A stretch of DNA of 35,196 nucleotides from positions 1 through 35,196 of the forward strand of contig JAFGOQ010000125.1 in assembly GCA_016926405.1 (NCBI GenBank), in the 5' to 3' direction. Source of the stretch: Bacteroidales bacterium (GTDB lineage Bacteria; Bacteroidota; Bacteroidia; Bacteroidales; UBA6680). The notes beneath the pieces are model-generated. The model made no database searches. It saw only the letters and a list, made by a program, of their open reading frames with translations, and was not told the DNA's origin. This document shows positions 8,587 through 16,537 of this stretch, one piece after another. The position numbers and the translations under genes are program-made. The number at the start of each line of letters is the position of its first letter. Within the stretch, counting starts at the first letter, position 1.

Positions 8587-8805
8587 GTTTATACTTGATA
8601 ATTATTTCATAAATAGGGGGGCATTCTAAATAAAAACACTTACCACTGTGAGACAGCAAGGCACAAAAGAACAAGGTATTTGGTGTTTGACATTTAGCTT
8701 TAGGGTGATGATTTTCTAAATAAAAGGGAATCATAAATTTTAATCCAAACGCAAAAATCTACTTCGGACGATATCAGGTTATTTCAGTTTTAACCTATAT
8801 TAAAA
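8587..8805. other. Intergenic stretch without recognised gene
   Basis: Apart from the promoter and terminator at its two ends, I see no gene or RNA here. A G-run (GGGGGG near 8617-8622) is the only compositional oddity. A metal-sensor binding site upstream of the operon promoter would be expected in this stretch but none is recognisable. Confidence 0.4.
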
Positions 8806-8842
8806 AAAAGCGACCTCACGGAATAAACCGCAGGTCGCTTTT
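8806..8842 (-). terminator. Terminator of the cation diffusion facilitator gene
   Basis: AAAAGCGACCT pairs with AGGTCGCTTTT (11 bp), with a further CGG/CCG inside. On the minus strand the stem is followed by a run of T. It lies about 55 bp beyond the stop codon of the CDF gene. Confidence 0.8.
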
Positions 8843-8894
8843 ATTATTTTAAATACGGTTATTTTACAAACCTATTAACTTATAAACAAAAAAT

Positions 8895-9785
8895 CTACAA
8901 AACCCTCTCCGAAACAGGATCGGTATGAATTGTAACACGAATTCCTAATTCATCATCTAAGGCCTTCTCCAAGCTATCAACAAGAGTATGCGATTCGTCT
9001 AGAGTTAAATCACCAGAGAGATAAATATGGAAAACAACCTCTTTGTGCATTCCGTAATCATGAACATGAAGATTATGAACTCCTAAATTGTAATCAGTAA
9101 TTTTTGAACAAACACTATTTATATTGTCAATAAACTTTTCATCGGGAGCTTGACCAAGAAGCGGGTTTACAGCCTCTCTAATCAACTCAAAAGCAGTATA
9201 AAACATTAAAGCAGAAATCAACAAACCTAAAACACCGTCGATCCACCAAAAATACTTACCGAAGAAAATACCTACAAGAATCATTACCGATGAGATAGCA
9301 TCGCTACGGTGGTGCCAACCGTCGGCTTTAAGTGACTTGTTTCCTGTAACACGAGCACACCAAAAAGCATATTGAGCCATTGCCTCTTTTACAATTACTG
9401 ATGCAGATGTTATAATTATTGCCCACAAGCCAAAATGAACTGACTTTTTATCGGATAAAATAGAAATTGAATCGGTAAAAAACGAAAAAGCAATAACGCC
9501 AAGCAAAACACCAATTATTATTGTTATTACACTCTCTATACGTCCATGACCATAAGGATGCTCTTTATCGGCTGGCTTGCTCGAATAAAATGCGCCAAAA
9601 ATAATTATTAGCGACGAAAAGGAATCAGACAAAGTATGCCAAGCATCAACTATAAGTGCAATAGAGCCTGTAACTATACCTATCCATATTTTAGCAATAA
9701 AAAGAAAAATGTTGCCAACCAACGACACAACACCTTCACGAACTGCTATCTTTTTATTATTCAAAACTTTGTCTTTACTAGCCAT
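8895..9785 (-). CDS. Cation diffusion facilitator (CDF) family transporter
   Basis: This proton-coupled divalent-metal exporter of the inner membrane has 296 residues. Six membrane helices are followed by a C-terminal cytosolic ferredoxin-like domain (VHNLHVHDYGMHKEVVFHIYL, then ESHTLVDSLEKAL). The two metal-site motifs are visible: DAWHTLSDS in helix 2 (near residue 47) and DGWHHRSDA in helix 5 (near residue 155), so each site supplies H and D. Such H/D sites fit zinc or iron better than manganese, as family knowledge rather than proof. It is monocistronic, with its own terminator at 8806-8842, and is divergent from the Rrf2-type regulator gene. It lies next to the RND metal operon but has separate transcription, so the two probably form one metal-resistance neighbourhood. 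Confidence 0.95.
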   Translation of the reverse strand: MASKDKVLNNKKIAVREGVVSLVGNIFLFIAKIWIGIVTGSIALIVDAWHTLSDSFSSLIIIFGAFYSSKPADKEHPYGHGRIESVITIIIGVLLGVIAFSFFTDSISILSDKKSVHFGLWAIIITSASVIVKEAMAQYAFWCARVTGNKSLKADGWHHRSDAISSVMILVGIFFGKYFWWIDGVLGLLISALMFYTAFELIREAVNPLLGQAPDEKFIDNINSVCSKITDYNLGVHNLHVHDYGMHKEVVFHIYLSGDLTLDESHTLVDSLEKALDDELGIRVTIHTDPVSERVL

Positions 9786-9829
9786 AAAAAAAAGGTATTT
9801 AAGAATAAGAGTACTTTTTTAACTTAAAC

Positions 9830-9863
9830 TTTGCAATTAATCAATATAATTAACAATTTTGCA
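9830..9863 (+). promoter_or_regulatory. Promoter of the Rrf2-type regulator gene
   Basis: TTTG (9830-9833), exactly 20 bp, then CAATTTTGCA (9854-9863), which matches TAnnTTTG except at the first base. The start codon is at 9929, giving a leader of about 60 nt that may hold an autoregulatory site. Confidence 0.55.
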
Positions 9864-9928
9864 GAGTTACTTTAAAAGAAAGCAAAAGTAATAAATAATA
9901 GTTTTTAAAATATTTCTATACATAATAT

Positions 9929-10327
9929 ATGTCGAAAATCGTATCACTTTCCGAAGCTGCGTCTATTGCATTACATGGTATAATTCTTATCGCACGTTCA
10001 GAAAACAATCTTAACGTTATTAAAATTGCAGAAGAGACAGGTAACTCAAAACACCATGTTGCAAAAGTAATGCAGCGATTGGTTAAAGATGGATACATTG
10101 AGTCGCAACGAGGACCAAGTGGCGGTTTTGTTCTTAAGAAGAACCCAAAAGACATTTCATTTTTGGAAATTTACGAAACTATTGAAGGTAAAATTGAAGT
10201 TCAAGACTGCCCTATGAACAAAAAAGTTTGCCCTTTCGAAAGATGTTTAATGAACAATCTTACTAACAAACTTACTCTCGAATTTAAAGAGTATCTAGAA
10301 AAACAGATAATACAAGACTATCTGTAA
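9929..10327 (+). CDS. Rrf2-family transcriptional regulator with three-cysteine cluster
   Basis: This is a 132-residue DNA-binding protein of the Rrf2/IscR/NsrR family. An N-terminal winged helix (residues about 8-70, with the recognition segment GNSKHHVAKVMQRLVKDGYI and the wing RGPSGGFVL) is followed by a dimer helix and the cysteines C94, C101 and C106 (spacing C-x6-C-x4-C). In NsrR and IscR three cysteines in this place hold an Fe-S cluster that senses nitric oxide or cluster status. The gene directly precedes hcp, whose product handles nitrogen oxides in known organisms, so NO sensing is the best guess. Redox or iron sensing is possible. It has its own promoter and a 189-bp gap before hcp. 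Confidence 0.92.
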   Translation: MSKIVSLSEAASIALHGIILIARSENNLNVIKIAEETGNSKHHVAKVMQRLVKDGYIESQRGPSGGFVLKKNPKDISFLEIYETIEGKIEVQDCPMNKKVCPFERCLMNNLTNKLTLEFKEYLEKQIIQDYL

Positions 10328-10416
10328 TCCAATATCTAGGGCCTTTTAGGCAACCTTTAAAAAAATATCTGAAAAAATTTATCCAAAATTTGGTTTTTCA
10401 ATTTTAATCCTCTTAT

Positions 10417-10449
10417 TTTGGCATTGCAATACCGAAATACTTTATTGCA
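10417..10449 (+). promoter_or_regulatory. Candidate hcp promoter overlapped by an inverted repeat
   Basis: TTTG (10417-10420), 17 bp, and TACTTTAT (10438-10445, 6 of 8 matches) form a weak Bacteroidota promoter. An inverted repeat TGCAATA (10425-10431) / TATTGCA (10443-10449) with an 11-bp centre overlaps the spacer and the -7 box. That is where a repressor such as the adjacent Rrf2 protein could act. The assignment to this regulator is inference. Confidence 0.45.
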
Positions 10450-10516
10450 GATAAAAAGGAAAGTGTTTAAAAAAACATGTAACTTAAATAACTAATTAAC
10501 AATAAAAACTAGAATT

Positions 10517-12169
10517 ATGGGAATGTTTTGTTTTCAATGTCAAGAGGCTGCTAAAGGTACAGGATGTACAGTTAAAGGAGTTTGCGGAAAGAAATCTAAC
10601 GTATCGAACCTACAAGATTTACTTATACACTCTGCAAAAGGAGTAGCTGCTTATAGCTCTGAGCTACGTAATATGGGTATCACTGACAAAAAGACCAATA
10701 AATACCTATTAGAAAGTCTTTTTATCACAATTACAAATGCAAACTTCGATGATATAGCAATTATTAAAGCTGTTGAAGAGGGTGTTGAAATTAGAGATAA
10801 TCTTAAAAAACAGCTAGCTGCAAAAGGTGTTACTGCAAAATTTGCTAATCACGATGTAGCAACATGGCAATTAGGTTCTTTCGAAGAGAATACAGCAAAA
10901 TCAGAATCTGTTGGTGTTCTTAGAACAGAGAACGAAGATGTTCGTTCTCTACGTGAACTAATAACATACGGGCTTAAAGGTTTAGCTGCTTACGCTCACC
11001 ATGCAATGAACCTAAATAAAGAGCAAAATGAAATTTATGCTTTTATTGAAAAAGCTCTACTTGCTACTATCGATGATACACTTTCTGCTGATCAGCTTGT
11101 TGCATTAACACTTGAAACAGGTAAATATGGTGTTGACACAATGGCTCTTCTTGATTCTGCTAACACCGAAGCATACGGAAACCCAGAAATAACAGAGGTA
11201 AACATAGGTGTAAGTAACAAACCTGGAATCCTTATCTCAGGTCACGACTTAAAGGATATTGAAGAATTACTTGCTCAAACAGACGGAACAGGTGTTGACG
11301 TTTACACACACAGCGAAATGCTTCCTGCTCACTACTATCCTGCTTTTAAGAAATACAAACACTTTATAGGCAACTACGGTAGCTCTTGGTGGGCTCAGAA
11401 CGAAGAATTTGAAACATTCAACGGACCTATTCTTTTCACAACAAACTGTATTGTTCCACCAAAATCGACAAGTAAATATGCCGATAAGGTTTACACAACA
11501 GGTGCGTCAGGGTTCCCTGGATTTAAACACATTGCCGACCGTACAGAAGGTGGCGCTAAAGACTTTAGCCAAATTATTGAGCATGCAAAAAAATGTGCTG
11601 CTCCAACTGAAATTGAGACAGGAACAATTGTTGGCGGATTTGCTCACAATCAAGTTCTTCAGTTAGCCGATAAAGTTGTTGACGCTGTAAAAACAGGTGC
11701 TATACGCAAATTCTTTGTAATGGCTGGTTGCGACGGTAGAATGAAAGACAGAAACTACTACACAGAGTTTGCTGAAAAACTTCCAAAGGATACTGTTATC
11801 TTAACTGCTGGTTGTGCTAAATATAGATACAACAAACTTCAACTTGGCGATATAGGAGGAATTCCACGCGTACTAGACGCAGGTCAATGTAACGATAGTT
11901 ACTCGTTAGCTGTTATTGCTCTTAAACTTAAAGAGGTCTTCGAACTAAACGACATTAACGAACTACCAATAGCATACAACATTGCATGGTACGAGCAAAA
12001 AGCTGTTATTGTTCTTTTAGCACTTCTTTCATTAGGCGTTAAGAACATACATTTAGGGCCAACATTACCAGCATTCTTATCGCCAAACGTAGCTAAGGTA
12101 TTAATTGAAAACTTTGGTATTGCCGGAATAGGCACTGTTGACGATGATATGAAGATTTTCTTATCGTAA
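10517..12169 (+). CDS. hcp: Hybrid cluster protein (hydroxylamine reductase / NO-handling)
   Basis: This 550-residue cytosolic Fe-S protein is known to reduce hydroxylamine in vitro, and in enterobacteria it acts on nitric oxide. The N-terminal cysteines C5, C8, C17 and C23 (C-x2-C-x8-C-x5-C) bind a cubane cluster, the spacing usual in anaerobes. The ligands of the hybrid cluster are all visible: H243, E267, C311, C405, C433, C458, E493 and K495. These are one position short of the numbering I remember for the Desulfovibrio vulgaris protein. No Hcr reductase gene lies nearby, so electrons must come from another donor. It follows the Rrf2-type regulator gene and is probably controlled by it. 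Confidence 0.97.
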   Translation: MGMFCFQCQEAAKGTGCTVKGVCGKKSNVSNLQDLLIHSAKGVAAYSSELRNMGITDKKTNKYLLESLFITITNANFDDIAIIKAVEEGVEIRDNLKKQLAAKGVTAKFANHDVATWQLGSFEENTAKSESVGVLRTENEDVRSLRELITYGLKGLAAYAHHAMNLNKEQNEIYAFIEKALLATIDDTLSADQLVALTLETGKYGVDTMALLDSANTEAYGNPEITEVNIGVSNKPGILISGHDLKDIEELLAQTDGTGVDVYTHSEMLPAHYYPAFKKYKHFIGNYGSSWWAQNEEFETFNGPILFTTNCIVPPKSTSKYADKVYTTGASGFPGFKHIADRTEGGAKDFSQIIEHAKKCAAPTEIETGTIVGGFAHNQVLQLADKVVDAVKTGAIRKFFVMAGCDGRMKDRNYYTEFAEKLPKDTVILTAGCAKYRYNKLQLGDIGGIPRVLDAGQCNDSYSLAVIALKLKEVFELNDINELPIAYNIAWYEQKAVIVLLALLSLGVKNIHLGPTLPAFLSPNVAKVLIENFGIAGIGTVDDDMKIFLS

Positions 12170-12185
12170 TTGTACTATAATAAGG

Positions 12186-12236
12186 TCGAATCAATAATAA
12201 AAATGGGTGCTATGAAGGCACCCATTTCTGATTCGA
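12186..12236 (+). terminator. Terminator-like double stem after hcp
   Basis: A perfect 10-bp stem AAATGGGTGC/GCACCCATTT with a 7-nt loop (12201-12227) is nested in an outer TCGAATCA/TGATTCGA pairing (12186-12193 with 12229-12236). It lies 17 bp behind the hcp stop. It lacks a clear T-run, so it may act as a terminator or as a 3' stabiliser. Confidence 0.6.
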
Positions 12237-12300
12237 ACAAAAAAACTAATTGACATTAAAACAAAAGTTTTAGTTGCAGCTGACTAGACCGCAATTGTTA

Positions 12301-12331
12301 ATCAATTAACACTAAGCACTGATCAATTAAC
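12301..12331. repeat. Direct repeat ATCAATTAAC with 21-bp period
   Basis: The 10-mer ATCAATTAAC occurs at 12301-12310 and 12322-12331. The copies start 21 bp apart, about two helical turns, so they face the same side of the DNA. That spacing is common for tandem binding of a response regulator or other dimeric activator. Confidence 0.45.
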
Positions 12332-12439
12332 CTGCCACACACCATATAATACTGATAACACACCCATTACGATAAAACATATCGTTTTAAAACTTCTAAA
12401 CATACATTTCTGTTAAAATACAGTACACAAAATCACAAT

Positions 12440-12466
12440 TACAGTGTTCGATATATTAACACTGTA
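12440..12466. repeat. 9-bp perfect inverted repeat TACAGTGTT/AACACTGTA
   Basis: The arms at 12440-12448 and 12458-12466 surround a 9-bp centre. It could be a protein-binding site or a short hairpin, and it lacks a T-run. It lies 180 bp before the histidine kinase gene. Confidence 0.45.
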
Positions 12467-12646
12467 TGTTTTCTACACAACACAACCATCTCTAACACTC
12501 AGAAAAATGTTTATTAGCATAAAATAATAACCAAAATAAATTCAAAGGTGATTGTTATACAATATATAAATTGATATAAAAACACTTTTGCCTAATACGA
12601 TAATAAACGTATACTAATGAAACAACTTATTTGCTAATTTGCACAT

Positions 12647-13585
12647 ATGATAATTACAGTAGCATTAATACTATCGGTACTATTCCAGTTTAGTGCATTT
12701 TTCATTACAATATCGCTAATCCGCAAAACTAAATTCAATATTTCGTGGATAGCATTATCTGTGGGTTTTGCCCTAATGGCTTTTCGACGACTTTTAGTAC
12801 TTATTGATATAAGCAATAATCCACACAGTCATATTGAAGATAATTTTGACAGTTGGATTGCAGTAATAATATCATTACTGATGTTTATAGCATCATTTTA
12901 TATAAGACAAATTTTCAGACTTCAAAGTAAGATTAACAATCTTCGAAAAGAGAACCAGACTAAAATATTGTCAGCCATCATTAAAACAGAAGAACGCGAG
13001 CGTCAAAAATTCGCAAAAGAGCTACACGATGGTTTAGGCCCAATACTATCGTCTATAAAAATGTCACTTTCCGCAATTGATAAATCTATTATGAATCCAA
13101 AAAACGAACTTATAATAGACAAAACAGAAATGGCTGTAGATAATGCAATAATATCTATTAAAGAGATTTCCAACAATTTAAGTCCTCATATTTTAGAGCG
13201 TTTTGGTTTAGAAAAAGCTATTAAAACATTCACCGACACTATTGTAACATGTGAGAAACTAAACATACTAGTATCGTCAAATTTAAACGGCAAACGCTAT
13301 AACTATAATATCGAAGTAGTTATTTACAGAGTAATTGGCGAACTAATAACCAACACATTAAAACATGCTTCAGCATCTAATGTCGATATATCACTATTCA
13401 ATTATCCAAATAAATTGGAACTATTTTATTCAGACAATGGCATAGGTTTTAAAATAAACAATATTGACAGCAGTGGCATGGGACTAGTAAACATAAACTC
13501 CAGAGTAAAATCGCTAAATGGCTCTGTTGACATGTACAGCAAACCAAAACAAGGTTTTTTCATTAAAGTAACTATACCGCTATGA
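12647..13585 (+). CDS. Sensor histidine kinase, NarL/DegS type (HisKA_3)
   Basis: This is the membrane sensor kinase of a two-component pair. Three hydrophobic helices (about residues 2-24, 32-54 and 69-90) form the N-terminal part with only a very short outer loop, so sensing may occur within the membrane or in the cytosol. The dimerisation domain carries ERERQKFAKELHDGLGP with the phosphorylated His at H127. The ATPase domain shows the N box GELITNTLKHA, the G1 box DNGIGF and the G2 box GMGLVNI. The last codons overlap the response regulator gene by 4 bp (ATGA), so the two are translationally coupled. The signal is unknown. The position between hcp and the ABC/GTPase module suggests control of one or both. 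Confidence 0.93.
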   Translation: MIITVALILSVLFQFSAFFITISLIRKTKFNISWIALSVGFALMAFRRLLVLIDISNNPHSHIEDNFDSWIAVIISLLMFIASFYIRQIFRLQSKINNLRKENQTKILSAIIKTEERERQKFAKELHDGLGPILSSIKMSLSAIDKSIMNPKNELIIDKTEMAVDNAIISIKEISNNLSPHILERFGLEKAIKTFTDTIVTCEKLNILVSSNLNGKRYNYNIEVVIYRVIGELITNTLKHASASNVDISLFNYPNKLELFYSDNGIGFKINNIDSSGMGLVNINSRVKSLNGSVDMYSKPKQGFFIKVTIPL

Positions 13586-14226
13586 CTCCAAAATTAAAAA
13601 TATTTATTGTCGACGATCATAATTTATTTAGAGAAGGGCTATTATTTCTGCTATCTAACAGTAATTTAGAAGCTGATATTTACGAAGCTGAAAATGGCGA
13701 ACAATTTTTAGATAAATTTCAATTAATTAATCCTGATATAATTTTAATGGACATTGAAATGCCAGTTATTAATGGTATTACTGCAACATACGAGGCTCTT
13801 AAAATAAATCCAGAATTAAAAATTATTGCCCTTTCGATGTACGGTAATGAAAACTATTACACAGAGATGATTGATGCTGGCGCAAAAGGTTTTCTATTAA
13901 AAAACTCAAAATTCGATGATGTTAGAAATGCTATTTTAGACGTTTACAGTGGTAAAAATTATTTCTCACCTGAGATTCTCGATGGCATCATAAAAAACTT
14001 AAACAAGAAAAAATATAAAAAAGCCAATTATAATCTATCTGAACGTGAAGTAGAAATATTGTATAATATATGCAAAGGTTTATCAAACCACGAAATTGCA
14101 GATAATTTATTTATAAGCAAACGCACTGTCGACAAACACCGCGAAAACATATTGCTTAAAACACAATCAAAAAACACTGCCGAATTAGTAGTATACGCCA
14201 TTAAAAATAAAATCTTTGAAGTGTAG
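13582..14226 (+). CDS. Response regulator, NarL/FixJ type (REC + LuxR HTH)
   Basis: This 214-residue DNA-binding partner of the preceding kinase has a receiver domain (residues 5-120) with the acidic pair D11/D12, phospho-acceptor D57 (ILMDIEMP), S85 and K107. The C-terminal LuxR-type helix-turn-helix is LSEREVEILYNICKGLSNHE, then IADNLFISKRTVDKHRENI. All key residues are present, so it should be functional. Targets are not known. The nearest candidates are the repeats at 12301-12331 and the inverted repeat in front of the ABC-ATPase gene at 14322-14350. Confidence 0.95.
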   Translation: MTPKLKIFIVDDHNLFREGLLFLLSNSNLEADIYEAENGEQFLDKFQLINPDIILMDIEMPVINGITATYEALKINPELKIIALSMYGNENYYTEMIDAGAKGFLLKNSKFDDVRNAILDVYSGKNYFSPEILDGIIKNLNKKKYKKANYNLSEREVEILYNICKGLSNHEIADNLFISKRTVDKHRENILLKTQSKNTAELVVYAIKNKIFEV

Positions 14227-14295
14227 ATTTTTATAAGTAGAAACACGTACATCTACTATTTAAAACCTATAATTTTTAATTACGCTTTAATACTG

Positions 14296-14326
14296 TTTTA
14301 TTGCACACATTAGTTATACAATTTTG
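14296..14326 (+). promoter_or_regulatory. Candidate promoter of the module 1 operon
   Basis: TTTT (14296-14299, 3 of 4 for TTTG), 19 bp, then CAATTTTG (14319-14326, 7 of 8 for TAnnTTTG). The -7 box is the same octamer as in the Rrf2 gene promoter. Transcription would start near 14333, about 24 nt before the ATPase start codon. Confidence 0.4.
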
Positions 14327-14350
14327 TATTAGCACCTTACTAATACAAAA
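14322..14350. promoter_or_regulatory. 11-bp perfect inverted repeat across the module 1 transcription start
   Basis: TTTTGTATTAG (14322-14332) and CTAATACAAAA (14340-14350) are perfect complements around a 7-bp centre. The left arm overlaps the -7 box and the right arm ends 6 bp before the ATG at 14357. It can act as an operator, or as an RNA hairpin covering the translation start. Confidence 0.55.
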
Positions 14351-14356
14351 ATTAAA

Positions 14357-15124
14357 ATGCATATTATAGAAAACATAACAATAATAGGAGGTTTTGATAA
14401 AAAAGGCAATCCAGAAATTATAACCGAACTAATTGTTAACAAAGGCGAAATTATTGGCATCGTAGGGCCAACAGGAAGTGGAAAAAGTCAACTAATATCA
14501 GACATAGAACAGTTAGCTCAATTTGACACATCATCGAAACGACAAATTCTTATTAACGGCAAAACACCTAGCTACGAGCTCAGAAATAACCCACGAAAAA
14601 AAATGGTTGCACAACTGTCGCAAAACATGAATTTTGTAGCGGACATGACTGTTACTGAATTTCTTACTCTTCATGCCAAATGCCGTGGTAAATCAATAAA
14701 TGACGTAGGTAAAATTATTACTCTAGCAAACGAATTGACTGGAGAACCTATTAAACAAAACGATAATCTTACAATATTAAGCGGAGGACAATCGAGAGCA
14801 TTAATGGTTGCCGACGTTGCTATTATTAGCGAATCGCCTATTGTTTTAATTGATGAAATTGAAAATGCAGGAATAAAAAAATACGAAGCATTAGAATTAT
14901 TGTCGGGACAAGGAAAAATTGTTTTAGTTGTTACTCACGATCCCGTTTTGGCATTAACATCTCAAAAAAGAATATTTATGAAAAACGGAGCAATGCAAGG
15001 TATAATATTCAGTACCGTAGAAGAAAGAATTGCGTCGGAAAAACTAAATATCATTGATAAAAACATGCTAGTATTACGTGAAAAAGTACGAGCAGGCGAA
15101 ACTATCACCAATATAAATTTCTAA
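14357..15124 (+). CDS. Soluble ABC-type ATPase, module 1
   Basis: This 255-residue ABC nucleotide-binding domain has no membrane segment. Walker A is GPTGSGKS (37-44), Q-loop candidates lie in AQLSQNMNF (85-93), the signature is LSGGQS (141-146), Walker B is IVLIDE (162-167), and the switch histidine is H194 (VTHD). The tail ends [14 protein letters not shown]. It is closely related to the ATPase at 19289-20305: both have [34 protein letters not shown] and the same tail pattern. It lacks the N-terminal extension of that paralogue. No permease gene is nearby, so a transport role is doubtful. The next gene, 15 bp on, encodes a HypB/UreG-like GTPase, the same pairing as in module 2. I infer a soluble energy-dependent role in metal or cofactor handling. 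Confidence 0.92.
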   Translation: MHIIENITIIGGFDKKGNPEIITELIVNKGEIIGIVGPTGSGKSQLISDIEQLAQFDTSSKRQILINGKTPSYELRNNPRKKMVAQLSQNMNFVADMTVTEFLTLHAKCRGKSINDVGKIITLANELTGEPIKQNDNLTILSGGQSRALMVADVAIISESPIVLIDEIENAGIKKYEALELLSGQGKIVLVVTHDPVLALTSQKRIFMKNGAMQGIIFSTVEERIASEKLNIIDKNMLVLREKVRAGETITNINF

Positions 15125-15139
15125 AAAAACATTTAAATA

Positions 15140-15838
15140 ATGAAGTTAATAATTGTTGCTGGCACACCTGGAGCAGGAAAAACATCTATTCTTTTACATA
15201 CAATTAAAATACTAAAACAATCATACAAACCTTCGGTGGTTAAAATAGACTGCCTTAATACTGATGACGACAAGCGATTTGCCAAACTTGATGTTCCTGT
15301 ATTATTGGGCTTAGCAAAAGACATGTGTCCTGATCACTTCTCTATTTATAATATTCAAGAGATGATTGAATTTGCAAATAAAAACAAATCGGATATGTTA
15401 ATTATGGAGACTGCAGGCTTATGTCACCGATGCGCTCCATACACAAACAATAGTATTGGTGTTTGCATTATTGATGCCACAAGTGGACCAAATAATCCAA
15501 CTAAGGTAGGACCATTTTTAAGTAGTGCCGACATTGTTGCTATTACAAAAGGTGATATTATTTCGCAAGCAGAACGCGAAATTTTTAGAGAACGTATTCT
15601 TGAGGTTAATCCTAATTGTAAAATTATCGATATGAACGGAATATCTGGACAAGGTGCTGCCGAGCTTGCAAATATGATAAGCAAAATAACTATTTGCGAA
15701 TCAAAAACAGACTCTTTAAGACACAATGCTCCATTTTCGGTTTGTACTCTTTGTGTTGGTGAAAAAAGAGTTGATAAAAAACACCATCGAGGTTTGCTAC
15801 GAAAAATGGATGGTTTTCAACAATACATAGGGGAATAA
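15140..15838 (+). CDS. HypB/UreG-like GTPase with conserved cysteines, module 1
   Basis: This 232-residue SIMIBI-class P-loop GTPase is related to the nickel-insertion GTPases HypB and UreG. The Walker A motif is GTPGAGKT (8-15), the base-recognition motif is TKGD (137-140), and SGQGAAEL lies near the end of the G domain. Cysteines stand at C38, C63, the pair C95-x2-C98 in [11 protein letters not shown], and the pair C202-x2-C205 in the tail. All of them have counterparts in the paralogue at 20298-21002. That conservation suggests metal or cluster binding coupled to GTP hydrolysis. No hydrogenase or urease genes are present, so the client is unknown. It sits 15 bp after the ATPase gene and 14 bp before the Fe-S protein gene, so it is almost certainly in one operon. 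Confidence 0.9.
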   Translation: MKLIIVAGTPGAGKTSILLHTIKILKQSYKPSVVKIDCLNTDDDKRFAKLDVPVLLGLAKDMCPDHFSIYNIQEMIEFANKNKSDMLIMETAGLCHRCAPYTNNSIGVCIIDATSGPNNPTKVGPFLSSADIVAITKGDIISQAEREIFRERILEVNPNCKIIDMNGISGQGAAELANMISKITICESKTDSLRHNAPFSVCTLCVGEKRVDKKHHRGLLRKMDGFQQYIGE

Positions 15839-15852
15839 AAAAAGATATTATT

Positions 15853-16512
15853 ATGATAAAAGATATTATTAAAAGCCTGCCTGGATATAATTGCGGAAAA
15901 TGCGGATGCTCTAGATGCGACGACTTTGCCGAAGAGCTATTACGTAACAATAAAAAAATACTAGATTGTTCCGTATTATCATTCGAAGAATTTAAAGATA
16001 ATAGGCTAAACATCGAAAAAGTTTTAGAAAACAACCCAAACACAATAGCATATAACGAAAAAATTATTGGATTAATAGACTCATACCAAGCCGATATTAC
16101 CTTAGATCCTATTGATGGAAGCAACTCATGCACTGAGGTATTACTACCAACATCGAATCATAAATTAAGAATAAACGATATAGTTAAATACCGACCATTA
16201 GGTTGTCCAATAATACATTTCGCTAGAATAGTTGAAATTAACGGGTTACTACTTTCAGTACATATTATAGGTCCAGAAAACAGAATTACAAACAGTGTTG
16301 ATAAATCAATAGACATTGGGCCATGTATAATTATTGCTTTTCATGGTAAGTATAAAGGCAAAAACATAAAAGTTGGTGAAACAATTCGCTTTTTACCATC
16401 GCATTGTATGATGCAAAAAGTACACTCTGGAGTAGTTGTTAACATTGAGAATAATAATGTAATAATTGAGGGAATAGATTTAAAAGTGTGGGATACACCT
16501 AAAACCTATTGA
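15853..16512 (+). CDS. Four-cysteine Fe-S protein with unknown C-terminal domain
   Basis: The N-terminus matches the short Fe-S domain found in RnfB and in the corrinoid Fe-S protein of acetyl-CoA synthase (PF04060 type): PGYNCGKCGCSRCDDFA, with C14, C17, C22 and a distant C39 as likely ligands, plus an extra C19. The remaining 150 residues are mostly beta-strand-like. They carry PLGCPIIHFARI (C118, H122), DIGPCIIIAFHG (C158) and GETIRFLPSHCMMQKVHSG (C185, H191), so a second metal site is possible. I do not recognise this domain. The cytosolic product (no signal peptide) probably donates electrons or a cluster to the ATPase/GTPase pair, judged only from its place in the operon. Confidence 0.85.
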   Translation: MIKDIIKSLPGYNCGKCGCSRCDDFAEELLRNNKKILDCSVLSFEEFKDNRLNIEKVLENNPNTIAYNEKIIGLIDSYQADITLDPIDGSNSCTEVLLPTSNHKLRINDIVKYRPLGCPIIHFARIVEINGLLLSVHIIGPENRITNSVDKSIDIGPCIIIAFHGKYKGKNIKVGETIRFLPSHCMMQKVHSGVVVNIENNNVIIEGIDLKVWDTPKTY

Positions 16513-16537
16513 TTAAAACTTTAACAATTTAAATACT

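Larger units (their letters stand above)
12237..12646. other. Long regulatory-looking gap before the two-component genes
   Basis: There is no gene in these 410 bp. They contain several ordered repeats (entries at 12301-12331 and 12440-12466), a near-palindrome GTTAAT-CA-ATTAAC at about 12297-12310, and ACGAT/ATCGT arms near 12370-12385. A TTTG at 12587-12590 could be the -33 box for the kinase gene, but no good -7 box follows at the right distance. Confidence 0.4.

Noticed and set aside
15140-15838. True hydrogenase or urease maturation GTPase (hypB or ureG)
   Set aside because: No hydrogenase, urease or other hyp/ure genes are nearby, and the cysteine arrangement differs, so no gene symbol was given.
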